Positions 13,555-21,197 of a stretch of DNA of 24,565 nt are shown one piece after another (within the stretch, counting starts at the first letter, position 1; every line of letters begins with the position of its first letter). The notes under the pieces were generated by a model. That model saw only the letters and a list, made by a program, of their open reading frames with translations. It did no database searches and was not told the DNA's origin. The stretch is from JANRKT01 sp033763355. GTDB taxonomy: Bacteria > Bacteroidota > Bacteroidia > Chitinophagales > Chitinophagaceae. Made by a program: the position numbers and the translations under genes. The stretch spans positions 1 through 24,565 of the forward strand of contig JANRKT010000150.1 of NCBI GenBank assembly GCA_033763355.1, written 5' to 3'.

Positions 13555-14800
13555 TCGGGGTTTTAATTAATACCGCTGCTACCGTACTGTTGCTCGTTTC
13601 ATCAATCAGTATGGCGCTGCCGTTGGCACTGAGTTTTTCGTATGGGTCATACACCAGGGGAGAAGCTGTTTTGATGCCGGCTTTTACCACTTCATTGAGT
13701 TTTATACCTCCTTCTATGGGTTGCTGCTGAAGTGTGTTTACATCTAATTTGTATTCTACACTCCTCACTACTGCCCTTACGAGGCGGCTGTTGTGCTGCA
13801 GTAAATATTTATTGCCTGTCTGCAGGGGCTTTTCATCAAGCCAGCACAATAACACTTCCAGTTCATTACTTACCAGCGGCAGGTTATCTGTTTTTAAAAT
13901 TGCATCGCCGCGGCTGATGTCAATATCATCTGCCAGTTGTATCACCACACTCTGGGGTGCAAATACTTCGTCTGTTTCATTGCCCCCGGCTTCTAATTTA
14001 CTGATGGTGGATTCTATACCTGCTGGCAGCACTTTTACTTTATCCCCTTTTCTGTAAACCCCGCTGATTACTTCGCCTGCATATCCCCGGTAGTCGTGCA
14101 GTTCTTCTGTTTGCGGACGGATAACAAGTTGTACCTGGAAACGTGCATCGCTATGGTTGATGTCATGCTCAATTTCTACTTCTTCCAGGAATTCGAGCAG
14201 CGGCTTGCCATCGTACCAGGTAATGCGGTCTGATTTATCAACGATGTTATCGCCGTTTAATGCACTGATGGGAATATAGGTAACATCACCCAAACCCAGT
14301 TGCTTTGCCACTTTTGAATATTCAATTGCAATGTTATTGAACACATCCTGTGAGTATTCAACAAGGTCCATTTTGTTAATAGCCACTACCACATGGGGTA
14401 TCTTCAGTAAAGAAGCAATGATAGAATGGCGGCGGGTTTGTTCTGCCACACCCTGCCTTGCATCAATTAAAATAATGATGAGGTTGGCATTGGATGCGCC
14501 GGTTATCATGTTGCGGGTATATTGCACATGGCCGGGTGCATCGGCAATAATGAATTTGCGTTTGGGCGTGGAAAAATAACGATAAGCCACATCAATGGTA
14601 ATGCCCTGTTCCCTTTCAGCACGCAACCCATCTGTGAGCAATGCAAGGTCAACAGAACCATCGGCCCGGTTTTTTGAAGATTTCTCCAGCGCTTCTAACT
14701 GGTCAATTAAAATATTCTTGCTGTCGTACAGCAAACGGCCAATCAATGTGCTTTTGCCATCATCAACGCTGCCTGCTGTTATAAAACGTAGTAAATCCAT
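13547..14800 (-). CDS. cysN: Sulfate adenylyltransferase GTPase subunit
   Basis: 417 residues. With CysD it makes APS from sulfate and ATP, GTP hydrolysis driving the reaction. GTPase motifs: P-loop GSVDDGKST (residues 10-18), DGLRAEREQGITIDVAYRYF, DAPGH (87-91), NKMD (142-145) and SAL near 199. Elongation-factor-like beta-barrel domains follow to the end. The length is that of a CysN without a fused APS kinase (CysC); with an APS-type CysH downstream in the pathway, no kinase is needed. It begins at the ATG at 14800, 127 bp after cysD, a gap filled by three palindromes. Its stop codon is supplied by the palindrome at 13541-13554. Confidence 0.96.
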   Translation of the reverse strand: MDLLRFITAGSVDDGKSTLIGRLLYDSKNILIDQLEALEKSSKNRADGSVDLALLTDGLRAEREQGITIDVAYRYFSTPKRKFIIADAPGHVQYTRNMITGASNANLIIILIDARQGVAEQTRRHSIIASLLKIPHVVVAINKMDLVEYSQDVFNNIAIEYSKVAKQLGLGDVTYIPISALNGDNIVDKSDRITWYDGKPLLEFLEEVEIEHDINHSDARFQVQLVIRPQTEELHDYRGYAGEVISGVYRKGDKVKVLPAGIESTISKLEAGGNETDEVFAPQSVVIQLADDIDISRGDAILKTDNLPLVSNELEVLLCWLDEKPLQTGNKYLLQHNSRLVRAVVRSVEYKLDVNTLQQQPIEGGIKLNEVVKAGIKTASPLVYDPYEKLSANGSAILIDETSNSTVAAVLIKTPNP

Positions 14801-14809
14801 AAGCCCCTG

Positions 14810-14919
14810 TCTCCGCCTCGGCGGAGAACTTAGTTAATATCAGCCATTCTTATTGCGAATGGCCAAATAATCAGATAATGTTATTAATAAGAACTCTCCC
14901 CAAAGCCCCCTTTAGGGGG
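14810..14919. repeat. Three palindromes between cysD and cysN
   Basis: TCTCCGCC/GGCGGAGA at 14810-14827 (two-base centre), GCCATTC/GAATGGC at 14843-14863 (seven-base loop), and CCCCCT/AGGGGG at 14906-14919 (two-base centre). The first lies about 10 bases before the cysN ATG and the third begins 8 bases after the cysD stop. The stems could affect translation or mRNA processing between two subunits made in a fixed ratio; this is inference. Confidence 0.6.
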
Positions 14920-14927
14920 TTGGAGGG

Positions 14928-15836
14928 TTAAAAATACCCGTTTTTCTTCCTGTCTTCCATTGCTGCTTCGGTTACTTTATCATCAATTCTGGTTTCGCCT
15001 CGTTCACTTATTTTGGTTGAAATGATTTCATTGATCACTTCATCAAGTGTTGCGGCGCTGGATTCAACTGCTGCGGTACAGGTCATGTCGCCCACAGTAC
15101 GGTAACGCACTTTCTTTTTTAATATCACATCGTTTGCATCTATCTGCACAAATTCTGAAACGGCCACCAGTTGCCCTTCATGTTCTATCACTTCTCTTTC
15201 ATGGGCAAAATAAATGGAAGGCAGATCAATATTTTCTTTGCGGATGTAATTCCAGATGTCAAGTTCAGTCCAGTTGCTGATAGGGAATACCCTTACATTT
15301 TCCCCTTTATGGATCCTTCCGTTGTAGATACTCCACAATTCAGGCCTTTGCAATTTTGGGTTCCATTGGCCAAATTCATCACGTACTGAAAAAATCCTTT
15401 CTTTGGCCCTTGCTTTTTCTTCATCACGCCTGGCGCCGCCAATGCAGCAATCGAATTTAAATTCTTCAATGGTATCTAACAGCGTATAAGTTTGTAACCA
15501 GTTGCGGCTTGCAAACTTTCCCTTGGGCTCCGTAAGGTTTTTTTGTTTAATGGTGTCTTCTACTTTTCTTACTACAAGCGTTGCATTTACTTTTTTGGCA
15601 AGCCAGTCACGGAAATCTAATGCTTCCCGGAAATTATGGCCCGTATCAATGTGTACCAGGGGAAAGGGGATTTTACCAGGTGCAAATGCTTTTCTGGCAA
15701 GGTGAACAAGTGTGATAGAATCTTTGCCTCCGCTAAAGAGCAGGGCAGGCCTTTCAAACTGCGCAGCCACTTCACGGAAAATATGGATGCTTTCCGATTC
15801 CAATTGCTCCAGGTAATCTAATTTATACTTGCTCAT
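14928..15836 (-). CDS. cysD: Sulfate adenylyltransferase small subunit, PP-loop ATPase
   Basis: 302 residues from the ATG at 15836 (MSKYKLDYLEQL), the usual CysD start; a longer frame from a TTG at 15848 adds only MWTI and is unlikely. CysD is the catalytic adenylyl-transferring subunit partnered with CysN. The PP-loop SGGKDS is at residues 35-40, followed by PLVHIDTGHNF, then the CysD-typical segments CCIGGARRDEEKARAKERIFS, VRVFPISNWTELDIWNYI and RYRTVGDMTCTAAVES. It is 39 bp from cysH. The stop codon is immediately followed by a palindrome. Confidence 0.96.
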   Translation of the reverse strand: MSKYKLDYLEQLESESIHIFREVAAQFERPALLFSGGKDSITLVHLARKAFAPGKIPFPLVHIDTGHNFREALDFRDWLAKKVNATLVVRKVEDTIKQKNLTEPKGKFASRNWLQTYTLLDTIEEFKFDCCIGGARRDEEKARAKERIFSVRDEFGQWNPKLQRPELWSIYNGRIHKGENVRVFPISNWTELDIWNYIRKENIDLPSIYFAHEREVIEHEGQLVAVSEFVQIDANDVILKKKVRYRTVGDMTCTAAVESSAATLDEVINEIISTKISERGETRIDDKVTEAAMEDRKKNGYF

Positions 15837-15875
15837 AATAGTCCACAAGATTGGTAGGCAAATGTACTAAAAAAA

Positions 15876-16604
15876 TCAAGATGGGCCTGTAGTGGTATGA
15901 ACATGTAACCCACATTCTTTTTTGCTGTTATCTTCCCACCACCAGCGGCCTGCACGGAAATCTTCGCCAGGCTTGATAGCCCTTGTGCAGGGGGCGCAGC
16001 CAATGCTTACAAAGCCCCTGTCGTGCAAGGGATTATATGGGATATTATTTTTACTTATAAATTCTTTCACCTGTTCCCACGTCCAGTTCAGGATAGGGTG
16101 GTATTTAATGATCTGGTTCGTCTCATCCCATTCCACAATCGGCATATCATGCCGGTTATTGCTTTGTTCTGCACGTATGCCTGTAATCCACACTTCATTT
16201 CCCTTCAGGGCTCTTTGAAGAGGTTCAACTTTGCGTATGCCGCAGCATTGTTTGCGGGTTTCTACAGATTCATAAAAACTGTTGGGACCTTTGCCGCTGA
16301 TAAATTCCTGGAGCGTTTCTGCATTGGGATAATAAGAATGAATTGTAATGCTGTTGTATTTCTCAATTGTTCTGCTCCATGTACTGTATGTTTCTGGAAA
16401 CATCCGTCCTGTATCAAGTGTAAATATTTTAACGTGTAGCTTGTTTTCAGCAATCAAATGTGTAATGGCCTGGTCTTCCAAACCAAAACTGGTGGAAAAA
16501 ACTACTTTGCCCGGAAACAATTGTGTAAGCTTTTCCAGGTTTGCAGTTTCTGCCTGATTTGAAAATTCTGCCGCAATTGATGTTATTAATTTTTGATCTG
16601 CCAT
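15876..16604 (-). CDS. cysH: Assimilatory APS reductase (CysH family, iron-sulfur type)
   Basis: 242 residues. It reduces adenylyl-sulfate to sulfite using thioredoxin. The PP-loop-like SFGLEDQAITHLI is at residues 39-51, LDTGRMFPETY at 63-73. The four [4Fe-4S] cysteines characteristic of APS-type enzymes are present: C120-C121 (KQCCGIRK) and C203/C206 (IGCAPCTR). The catalytic cysteine is C231 in ECGLH near the C-terminus. The cluster cysteines argue for APS over PAPS as substrate, consistent with a CysN lacking CysC. It starts 8 bp after the hom stop, so translation may be coupled. Confidence 0.94.
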   Translation of the reverse strand: MADQKLITSIAAEFSNQAETANLEKLTQLFPGKVVFSTSFGLEDQAITHLIAENKLHVKIFTLDTGRMFPETYSTWSRTIEKYNSITIHSYYPNAETLQEFISGKGPNSFYESVETRKQCCGIRKVEPLQRALKGNEVWITGIRAEQSNNRHDMPIVEWDETNQIIKYHPILNWTWEQVKEFISKNNIPYNPLHDRGFVSIGCAPCTRAIKPGEDFRAGRWWWEDNSKKECGLHVHTTTGPS

Positions 16605-16612
16605 CTTCTGTA

Positions 16613-17875
16613 TCAGTTAAGGCTTACACCGGCCAGTTCAAGACTTTTCTTTTTTAATTTCCTGATCTCAACGTCTTCAATAATAGGTTCCGGTGTAAGG
16701 ATAAGTGATGTCTTGTTTTCTTTCCACCACGAATTATTTTTTATTTCGCTGAATGCAATCACACCTATCAGGTATTTTCTTTCTTCCTTTGCATGCCATT
16801 CTTCAATCCATTCAAAACGGTCTTTTGGTATGTATTTCAGGTCATCAAAGCTAACATAAACACGAACATAAAAATCACCTGTAAGCTCATTGGGCTTGTG
16901 GTGGTATAGCTTTTTATACTCGTAATGGTAATCGTAGCGCAAAGCAGAAATATCACTCAGTACCGCTGAAGCTGTAGGAAAGCTTCCTGCGCCTTTGCCA
17001 TAGAAAAATTGTTTATCTGCAAAACCGCTTTCAATTACCACGCCGTTGTACTCATTTTTTACAAAAGCAAGATGGTCATCATGTTTAACAAACTGGGGCA
17101 ATACAAAAGCGGCTACTTTACCATTCTGTAATTTTTGCGCCTGTGCTACAAGTTTAATTTCATAATTCTTCTCCCTTGCTACAATGGCATCGGCGCCCTG
17201 TATATTCTGTATGCCGGTAAAAACAATATTTTCAGGCGGTTCAACAATGCCATAAGCATGGGTAAGAAGAAATGTCCACTTATTAACCGCATCATATCCT
17301 TCTACATCAAGGGAAGGATCGCTTTCTGCAAAACCCAGCTGCTGTGCCAGCAACAATGCCTGTTGAAAATCGAGTTTTTCTTCAAACATTTTGGTGAGGA
17401 TGAAATTGGTGGAACCATTTACAATAGCCCTGATGGCATGCAGCAGGTCGTTGTCATAATATTCTTCAAGGTTGCGGATAACGGGAATGGAGGCGCATGC
17501 AGCAGATTCGCAAAGAAATGACCGGCCTGTTTCCTGCTGCAGCTTTAATAAATGCGGCAGGTGTTCTGCAATCATTTTTTTGCTGGCGCTAACCACATCT
17601 TTACCGTTTTTTAAAGCAGTGGAAACAATTTGAAAGGCAGGCTCGCTTTCGTTGATCACTTCCACAATTACATTTATATCCGGGTCATTCAGCAGTAAAT
17701 TCCTGTCGGTAGTAAATAGTTCTGCAGGTGCATTTCTTTTTTTATCAGGATTTTTAATACAAACTTTTTTAATGGTTGCTTTGAGCGACGGTGTTTGCTG
17801 CATTACTTTATAGAGCCCTTCACCAACAACCCCAAAGCCGAATAATCCGATCGTTAATTGTTTATGCGCTTCCAT
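16613..17875 (-). CDS. hom: Homoserine dehydrogenase (monofunctional)
   Basis: 420 residues. It reduces aspartate-semialdehyde to homoserine, the carbon skeleton for methionine and threonine. The Rossmann motif GLFGFGVVGEGL is at residues 10-21. Catalytic-domain motifs are NGSTNFILTKMFEE and GFAESDPSLDVEGYDAVNK, the homoserine dehydrogenase signature with the conserved Asp and Lys. There is no aspartokinase domain. Residues from about 330 on (FYVRVYVSFDD to LILTPEP) look like a divergent ACT-type regulatory domain, suggesting feedback by an amino acid; that is weakly supported. Its ATG lies one base after the metX stop, so the two genes are translationally linked. Confidence 0.92.
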   Translation of the reverse strand: MEAHKQLTIGLFGFGVVGEGLYKVMQQTPSLKATIKKVCIKNPDKKRNAPAELFTTDRNLLLNDPDINVIVEVINESEPAFQIVSTALKNGKDVVSASKKMIAEHLPHLLKLQQETGRSFLCESAACASIPVIRNLEEYYDNDLLHAIRAIVNGSTNFILTKMFEEKLDFQQALLLAQQLGFAESDPSLDVEGYDAVNKWTFLLTHAYGIVEPPENIVFTGIQNIQGADAIVAREKNYEIKLVAQAQKLQNGKVAAFVLPQFVKHDDHLAFVKNEYNGVVIESGFADKQFFYGKGAGSFPTASAVLSDISALRYDYHYEYKKLYHHKPNELTGDFYVRVYVSFDDLKYIPKDRFEWIEEWHAKEERKYLIGVIAFSEIKNNSWWKENKTSLILTPEPIIEDVEIRKLKKKSLELAGVSLN

Positions 17876-17876
17876 T

Positions 17877-18947
17877 TTAGCTGTTTACTATTTTCAGGTA
17901 ATTCGATTTGTTATTCAGTTCAATAAAATCATTTAACAAATGGCTGATCTTGTCAAATTCAAGCAAAAAGCCGTCATGTCCGTATAATGATTCAATAGCA
18001 TTATATTTTGCATGGGGTATATGTTTTGCAAGAAATTCCTGTTCCTGTACCGGGAACAACACATCTGAGCTGATGCCGATCACCAGTGTTTTTGCAGTGA
18101 TGCGCTGCAAAGCCGATTCTGCCGAAACCCTTGACCGGCCCACATCATGTGAATCCATCCCCTGGCTCAGTTTATAATAACTGAAGGCGTTAAATCTTTT
18201 GGCCAGCTTTTCGCCCTGGTAGCGCTGATAACTTTCAGCAGCTTCCCCGCCATAAGGAGATTTAACAGGGAACGGAGCTTTTTTATCACGGGGCTGCGTC
18301 ATGCCATAGGTTTGATAATTGCGGTAACTTAAAAGTGCAATGCTTCTTGCCACTTTCATTCCTTCACTCCCGGCCTGAGGCGATTTTTTCTTCCATGTAT
18401 GATCCGCTTCAATACACATTCTTTGTGATGCGTTGAATGCAACACCCCATGGGGAATGTTGTGCATTGGTGGCAATAGGAACAATGTGTTCAAATAAAGC
18501 AGGTTCTTCAACCGCCCATTCAAGCAATTGCTGCCCGCCCATAGAACCGCCTATACCCGCATAAATTTTTTCTATACCCAGGAATTTTCTTAATGGCTGA
18601 TAAGCCTTTATCATATCCCTTGTAGAGAAAAAAGGAAAATCATGATAATACGGCTGATTGGTTTCTGGGTTTATATCCAAAGGGCCAAGGCTGCCATAAC
18701 AACTCCCGGGCATGTTGACACAAACAATAAAATAGGTTGAAGGATCAAAGAATTTATTTTCTCCTACAAGCCCCGGCCACCATTCAGCGGGATTGCTGTT
18801 GGCGGTAAGTGCATGAAATATCCACACCACATTGTCTTTGGAAGCATTTAATTTTCCAAGAGTAGTGTAAGCGAGGTGATACTCCGGAATGGTACTGCCG
18901 CTTTCTAATGTGAAGGGCTTATTGTATGTAAAAATCTGCGTGGACAT
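17877..18947 (-). CDS. metX: Homoserine O-acetyltransferase
   Basis: 356 residues, normal for MetX. It transfers acetyl from acetyl-CoA to homoserine. It has an alpha/beta-hydrolase fold with the nucleophile elbow GGSMGG (Ser135), acid Asp295 (GISSDVLFP) and His324 (YGHDGFLLE), plus the family segments HALTANSNPAEWW and NMPGSCYGSLGP. Acetyl rather than succinyl specificity is inferred from the family, not tested. It is 111 bp after metY, a gap with GTCCGAAAG repeats, and one base before hom. Confidence 0.94.
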   Translation of the reverse strand: MSTQIFTYNKPFTLESGSTIPEYHLAYTTLGKLNASKDNVVWIFHALTANSNPAEWWPGLVGENKFFDPSTYFIVCVNMPGSCYGSLGPLDINPETNQPYYHDFPFFSTRDMIKAYQPLRKFLGIEKIYAGIGGSMGGQQLLEWAVEEPALFEHIVPIATNAQHSPWGVAFNASQRMCIEADHTWKKKSPQAGSEGMKVARSIALLSYRNYQTYGMTQPRDKKAPFPVKSPYGGEAAESYQRYQGEKLAKRFNAFSYYKLSQGMDSHDVGRSRVSAESALQRITAKTLVIGISSDVLFPVQEQEFLAKHIPHAKYNAIESLYGHDGFLLEFDKISHLLNDFIELNNKSNYLKIVNS

Positions 18948-18979
18948 TTTTTGTTTAAAGCATCTGAATGAGTAATAGT

Positions 18980-19004
18980 GTCCGAAAGTCAGTAAGTCCG
19001 AAAG
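18980..19004. repeat. GTCCGAAAG direct repeats between metY and metX
   Basis: GTCCGAAAG occurs at 18980-18988 and again at 18996-19004, period 16. A related word (CCGGACTT) follows at 19031-19038. The array fills much of the 111 bp gap and resembles simple dispersed repeats frequent in Bacteroidota. No promoter is evident. Confidence 0.55.
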
Positions 19005-19058
19005 ATTTTGCTGTGGATTTGAAAGCTCTTCCGGACTTCCCGTCTTTCTGTCTTTGTA

Positions 19059-20384
19059 TTATCCTACCAGTTCTTTTGAAAATACTTTTTGAAATGCCTG
19101 TTCAAAATCTGCTTTAATATCATCAATATGTTCAATGCCTGCGCTGATGCGAACGAGGTTGGGCAATACACCTGCTGCTTCCCTTTCTTTTTCACTCAAC
19201 TGTTCATGCGTAGTGGAAGCAGGATGAATGGCAAGTGATTTTGCATCGCCTACATTAGCCAGGTGGCTTACAAGTTTCAACGAATCAATAAACTTGCGGC
19301 CATTTTCTATACCACCTTTTATGCCAAACTGCAGTATGCCCCCAAAGCCATTGGTAAGGTATTTTTTAGCAAGTGTATGATAAGGGCTGCTTTTTAAACC
19401 GGGATACCATACAAATTCAACCTGCGGGTGCCCTTCCAGCCATTGCGAAAGCGCCAAAGCATTATCAGCATGACGTTGTACGCGGAGTGATAATGTTTCT
19501 AAGCCCTGGAGGTTAAGGAATGAATTAAAAGGCGCCTGGCAGGAACCAAAATCGCGGAGCCCTTCTACCCTTGCCCTTATAATGAAAGCAATATTGGGTA
19601 AGCCCAAGGGGTTGCCTTCACCAAATATTTCCCAGAATTTCAAACCATGATAACCTTCGCTGGGTTCAGTAAACTGAGGAAACTTTCCATTGCCCCAGTT
19701 ATAATTACCGCCGTCAATAATTACACCACCAATGGTTGTACCATGCCCGCCGATCCATTTGGTGGTTGAGTTTACCACTACATGTGCACCCCATTCAATG
19801 GGTTTAAACAAGTAACCGCCTGCGCCAAAAGTATTGTCAACAATAAGGGGCAGGTCGTAATCTTTTGCCAATGCAACAAATTTTTCAAAATCAGGAATAT
19901 TAAGACGGGGGTTACCGATTGTTTCTAAATAAATGGCCTTGGTGTTTTTGTCAATATGCGGAACAAAGCTGTCCACATTGTCGCCATCTGCAAACCTTAC
20001 ATCAATTCCCAGCCTTTTGAATGTAACTTTAAACTGGTTGTATGTGCCGCCGTACAAATAGGAGGTGGAAACAAAATTGTCACCCACCTGCAATATGTTG
20101 TTCAATGCAAGAAACTGCGCCGCCTGGCCTGAGGAAGTAGCGAGTGCAGCCACACCGCCTTCCAGTGCAGCAATGCGTTTTTCAAACACGTCGGTGGTGG
20201 GGTTCATGATGCGGGTATAGATATTGCCAAACTGTTTTAAGCCAAAAAGATTGGCTGCATGTTCGGTGTTTTCAAAACCATACGAGGTAGTTTGATAAAT
20301 AGGCACTGCCCTTGAACGGGTGGTAGGATCAATTTCCTGCCCTGCGTGGAGTTGCAGCGTCTCAAAATGGAGGTTGTTGCTCAT
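19059..20384 (-). CDS. metY: O-acetylhomoserine aminocarboxypropyltransferase (sulfhydrylase)
   Basis: 441 residues. This PLP enzyme makes homocysteine directly from O-acetylhomoserine and sulfide, so no cystathionine step is needed. Its length, longer than cystathionine gamma-synthase (about 380-390), and the N-terminal FETLQLHAGQEIDPTTRSRAVPIYQTTSY are typical of MetY. The PLP lysine is K209 in VVNSTTKWIGGHGTTIGG; D183 (IVDNTFGAGGY) binds the pyridine nitrogen. The end NLVRISAGIEHIDDIKADFEQAF is conserved in the family. It is the first gene of the operon. The leader between the SAM-I riboswitch terminator and the ATG is about 370 bases. Confidence 0.96.
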   Translation of the reverse strand: MSNNLHFETLQLHAGQEIDPTTRSRAVPIYQTTSYGFENTEHAANLFGLKQFGNIYTRIMNPTTDVFEKRIAALEGGVAALATSSGQAAQFLALNNILQVGDNFVSTSYLYGGTYNQFKVTFKRLGIDVRFADGDNVDSFVPHIDKNTKAIYLETIGNPRLNIPDFEKFVALAKDYDLPLIVDNTFGAGGYLFKPIEWGAHVVVNSTTKWIGGHGTTIGGVIIDGGNYNWGNGKFPQFTEPSEGYHGLKFWEIFGEGNPLGLPNIAFIIRARVEGLRDFGSCQAPFNSFLNLQGLETLSLRVQRHADNALALSQWLEGHPQVEFVWYPGLKSSPYHTLAKKYLTNGFGGILQFGIKGGIENGRKFIDSLKLVSHLANVGDAKSLAIHPASTTHEQLSEKEREAAGVLPNLVRISAGIEHIDDIKADFEQAFQKVFSKELVG

Positions 20385-20482
20385 GGTAATCAGTTTAAAA
20401 TTTTTAAAGAAGATGATTGAACCTGCAAAGTTGTGGCTTGAGGTAATAAAGGCGTCTAACCTGAACAGGGGATATTTAAAAA

Positions 20483-20558
20483 TGTATGCCTTGCGGCATA
20501 CAACAGGTACAGCAAATGCATGGGGCGGAGGCTGAAACGTTAACTGCGGTATGTAATG
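20483..20558 (-). promoter_or_regulatory. Candidate structured leader of metY, unknown family
   Basis: On the minus strand, TGTATGCC-GCAA-GGCATACA is a perfect eight-base stem with a GNRA loop (20502-20483), followed by TTTTT, like a modest terminator. Upstream, GCAAATGCA pairs perfectly with TGCATTTGC just before this hairpin. It matches no riboswitch I recognise. It may control transcripts from the promoter at 20589-20596 as well as read-through from the SAM-I riboswitch. Confidence 0.4.
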
Positions 20559-20588
20559 ATTGTTGCATTTGCCGGCTTGTGTATCCTA

Positions 20589-20596
20589 CAAATATA
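20589..20596 (-). promoter_or_regulatory. Possible internal promoter between riboswitch and metY
   Basis: Read on the minus strand this is TATATTTG, an exact TAnnTTTG match, about 205 bases before the metY ATG. No good TTG element is seen at the right distance. If active it would give metY transcripts lacking the SAM-I riboswitch. Confidence 0.4.
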
Positions 20597-20668
20597 GTGG
20601 ACTTATTACTGCATTTGAAAAATTCCATCTGTTAATTTTTTGTTTTTCTGTTTTTTATAAACATTCAT

Positions 20669-20721
20669 AGTTTCAGCGAATGCAGGTTTTTGCGGCGGTT
20701 GGCGCTGTAAAACCTGAAACT
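20669..20721. other. Inverted repeat between terminator and internal promoter
   Basis: AGTTTCA (20669-20675) pairs with TGAAACT (20715-20721), and GGTTTT (20685-20690) with AAAACC (20709-20714), giving a 13-pair stem with a nine-base bulge on one side. It lies in the transcribed leader just past the riboswitch terminator. Function unknown. Confidence 0.4.
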
Positions 20722-20753
20722 TATCAAAAAACAAAAAACAAAAGGGCATAAAT

Positions 20754-20776
20754 AAAAAACCCCTGAGTCAGGGGGC
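20754..20776 (-). terminator. Terminator of the SAM-I riboswitch
   Basis: Minus strand: CCCCTGA and TCAGGGG form the stem, followed by T6 (20759-20754). The 5' arm contains CCTGACT (20772-20766), which can instead pair with AGTCAGG (20828-20822) next to the 3' strand of riboswitch helix P1. The two pairings are mutually exclusive, as in a SAM-off transcription switch. Confidence 0.88.
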
Positions 20777-20821
20777 TTTTGTTATTTAAAGTAAGAAGAC
20801 TTACCGGATAAAAGCTTTTAA

Positions 20822-20935
20822 CCTGACTTATCTGTCCCGCATGGGGCGGGGTGGAATTAACACCTTGTATGCTTTAGGCAAAACAGGTTGTTAAGGCTTC
20901 ACAGGGCCATGTCCCTCTGCCTTTCTTGATAAGCT
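20822..20935 (-). ncRNA. SAM-I riboswitch (S-box) upstream of metY
   Basis: Minus-strand sequence shows the S-box core in order: P1 5' strand CTTATC (20933-20928), AGAGGGACATGGCCC, GTGAAGCC, TTAACAACC, the GGTGTTAATTCCACC arm, a C/G-rich hairpin, and the P1 3' strand GATAAG (20832-20827). The conserved GAGGGA, TGGCCC and GAAGCC words and the closing helix fit SAM-I well. Binding of SAM should favour P1 and release the terminator at 20754-20776. Predicted effect: the operon is on when SAM is low. A consensus promoter lies about 70 bases upstream. Confidence 0.93.
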
Positions 20936-21004
20936 TACCGGTTTATCTGATTTACTCAGCATTAACCGGGTTTTAAAGAACTCCCCTGCCATCAGCAGGA
21001 GGGG

Positions 21005-21034
21005 CAAAGGTATTGCTGCAGCAAATACCGGCAA
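21005..21034 (-). promoter_or_regulatory. Consensus promoter of the met-cys operon
   Basis: On the minus strand TTG (21034-21032), 19 bases, then TACCTTTG (21012-21005): an exact match to the Bacteroidota promoter consensus. Transcription should begin near 20999, about 65 bases before riboswitch helix P1. The early transcript contains a CCTGC/GCAGG hairpin at about 20984-20999. Confidence 0.78.
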
Positions 21035-21173
21035 ATTCTTTTTTTGGTAAATTCATTGTTTTTTAAACAGGCGGTACAAAAGTATTGTTATGCATTTTTT
21101 GTGAAAGGAAACAGGTTTTTTTTAAACAAACAGTTCAACCCCAAGATTATTAACAAGGCTGGTTGACTAATCT

Positions 21174-21181
21174 TAAATTTG
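21174..21181 (+). promoter_or_regulatory. Possible uvrA promoter -7 element
   Basis: TAAATTTG matches TAnnTTTG exactly, 16 bases before the uvrA ATG, which would leave a leader of only about ten bases. No TTG is found at the standard distance, so the call is tentative. I saw no LexA-type box. The rest of 21035-21173 is A/T-rich and shows nothing else. Confidence 0.4.
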
Positions 21182-21197
21182 CATTCCCTTAGAAAAT

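Noticed and set aside
15837..15848. TTG start for cysD adding MWTI
   Set aside because: An ATG four codons later matches the normal CysD start.
16023..16439. Plus-strand frame of 138 codons opposite cysH
   Set aside because: It is antisense to CysH, whose catalytic and cluster cysteines are all present.
18980..19004. CRISPR-like array at the GTCCGAAAG repeats
   Set aside because: There are only two 9-base units with 7-base spacing, no spacers of CRISPR size and no cas genes.
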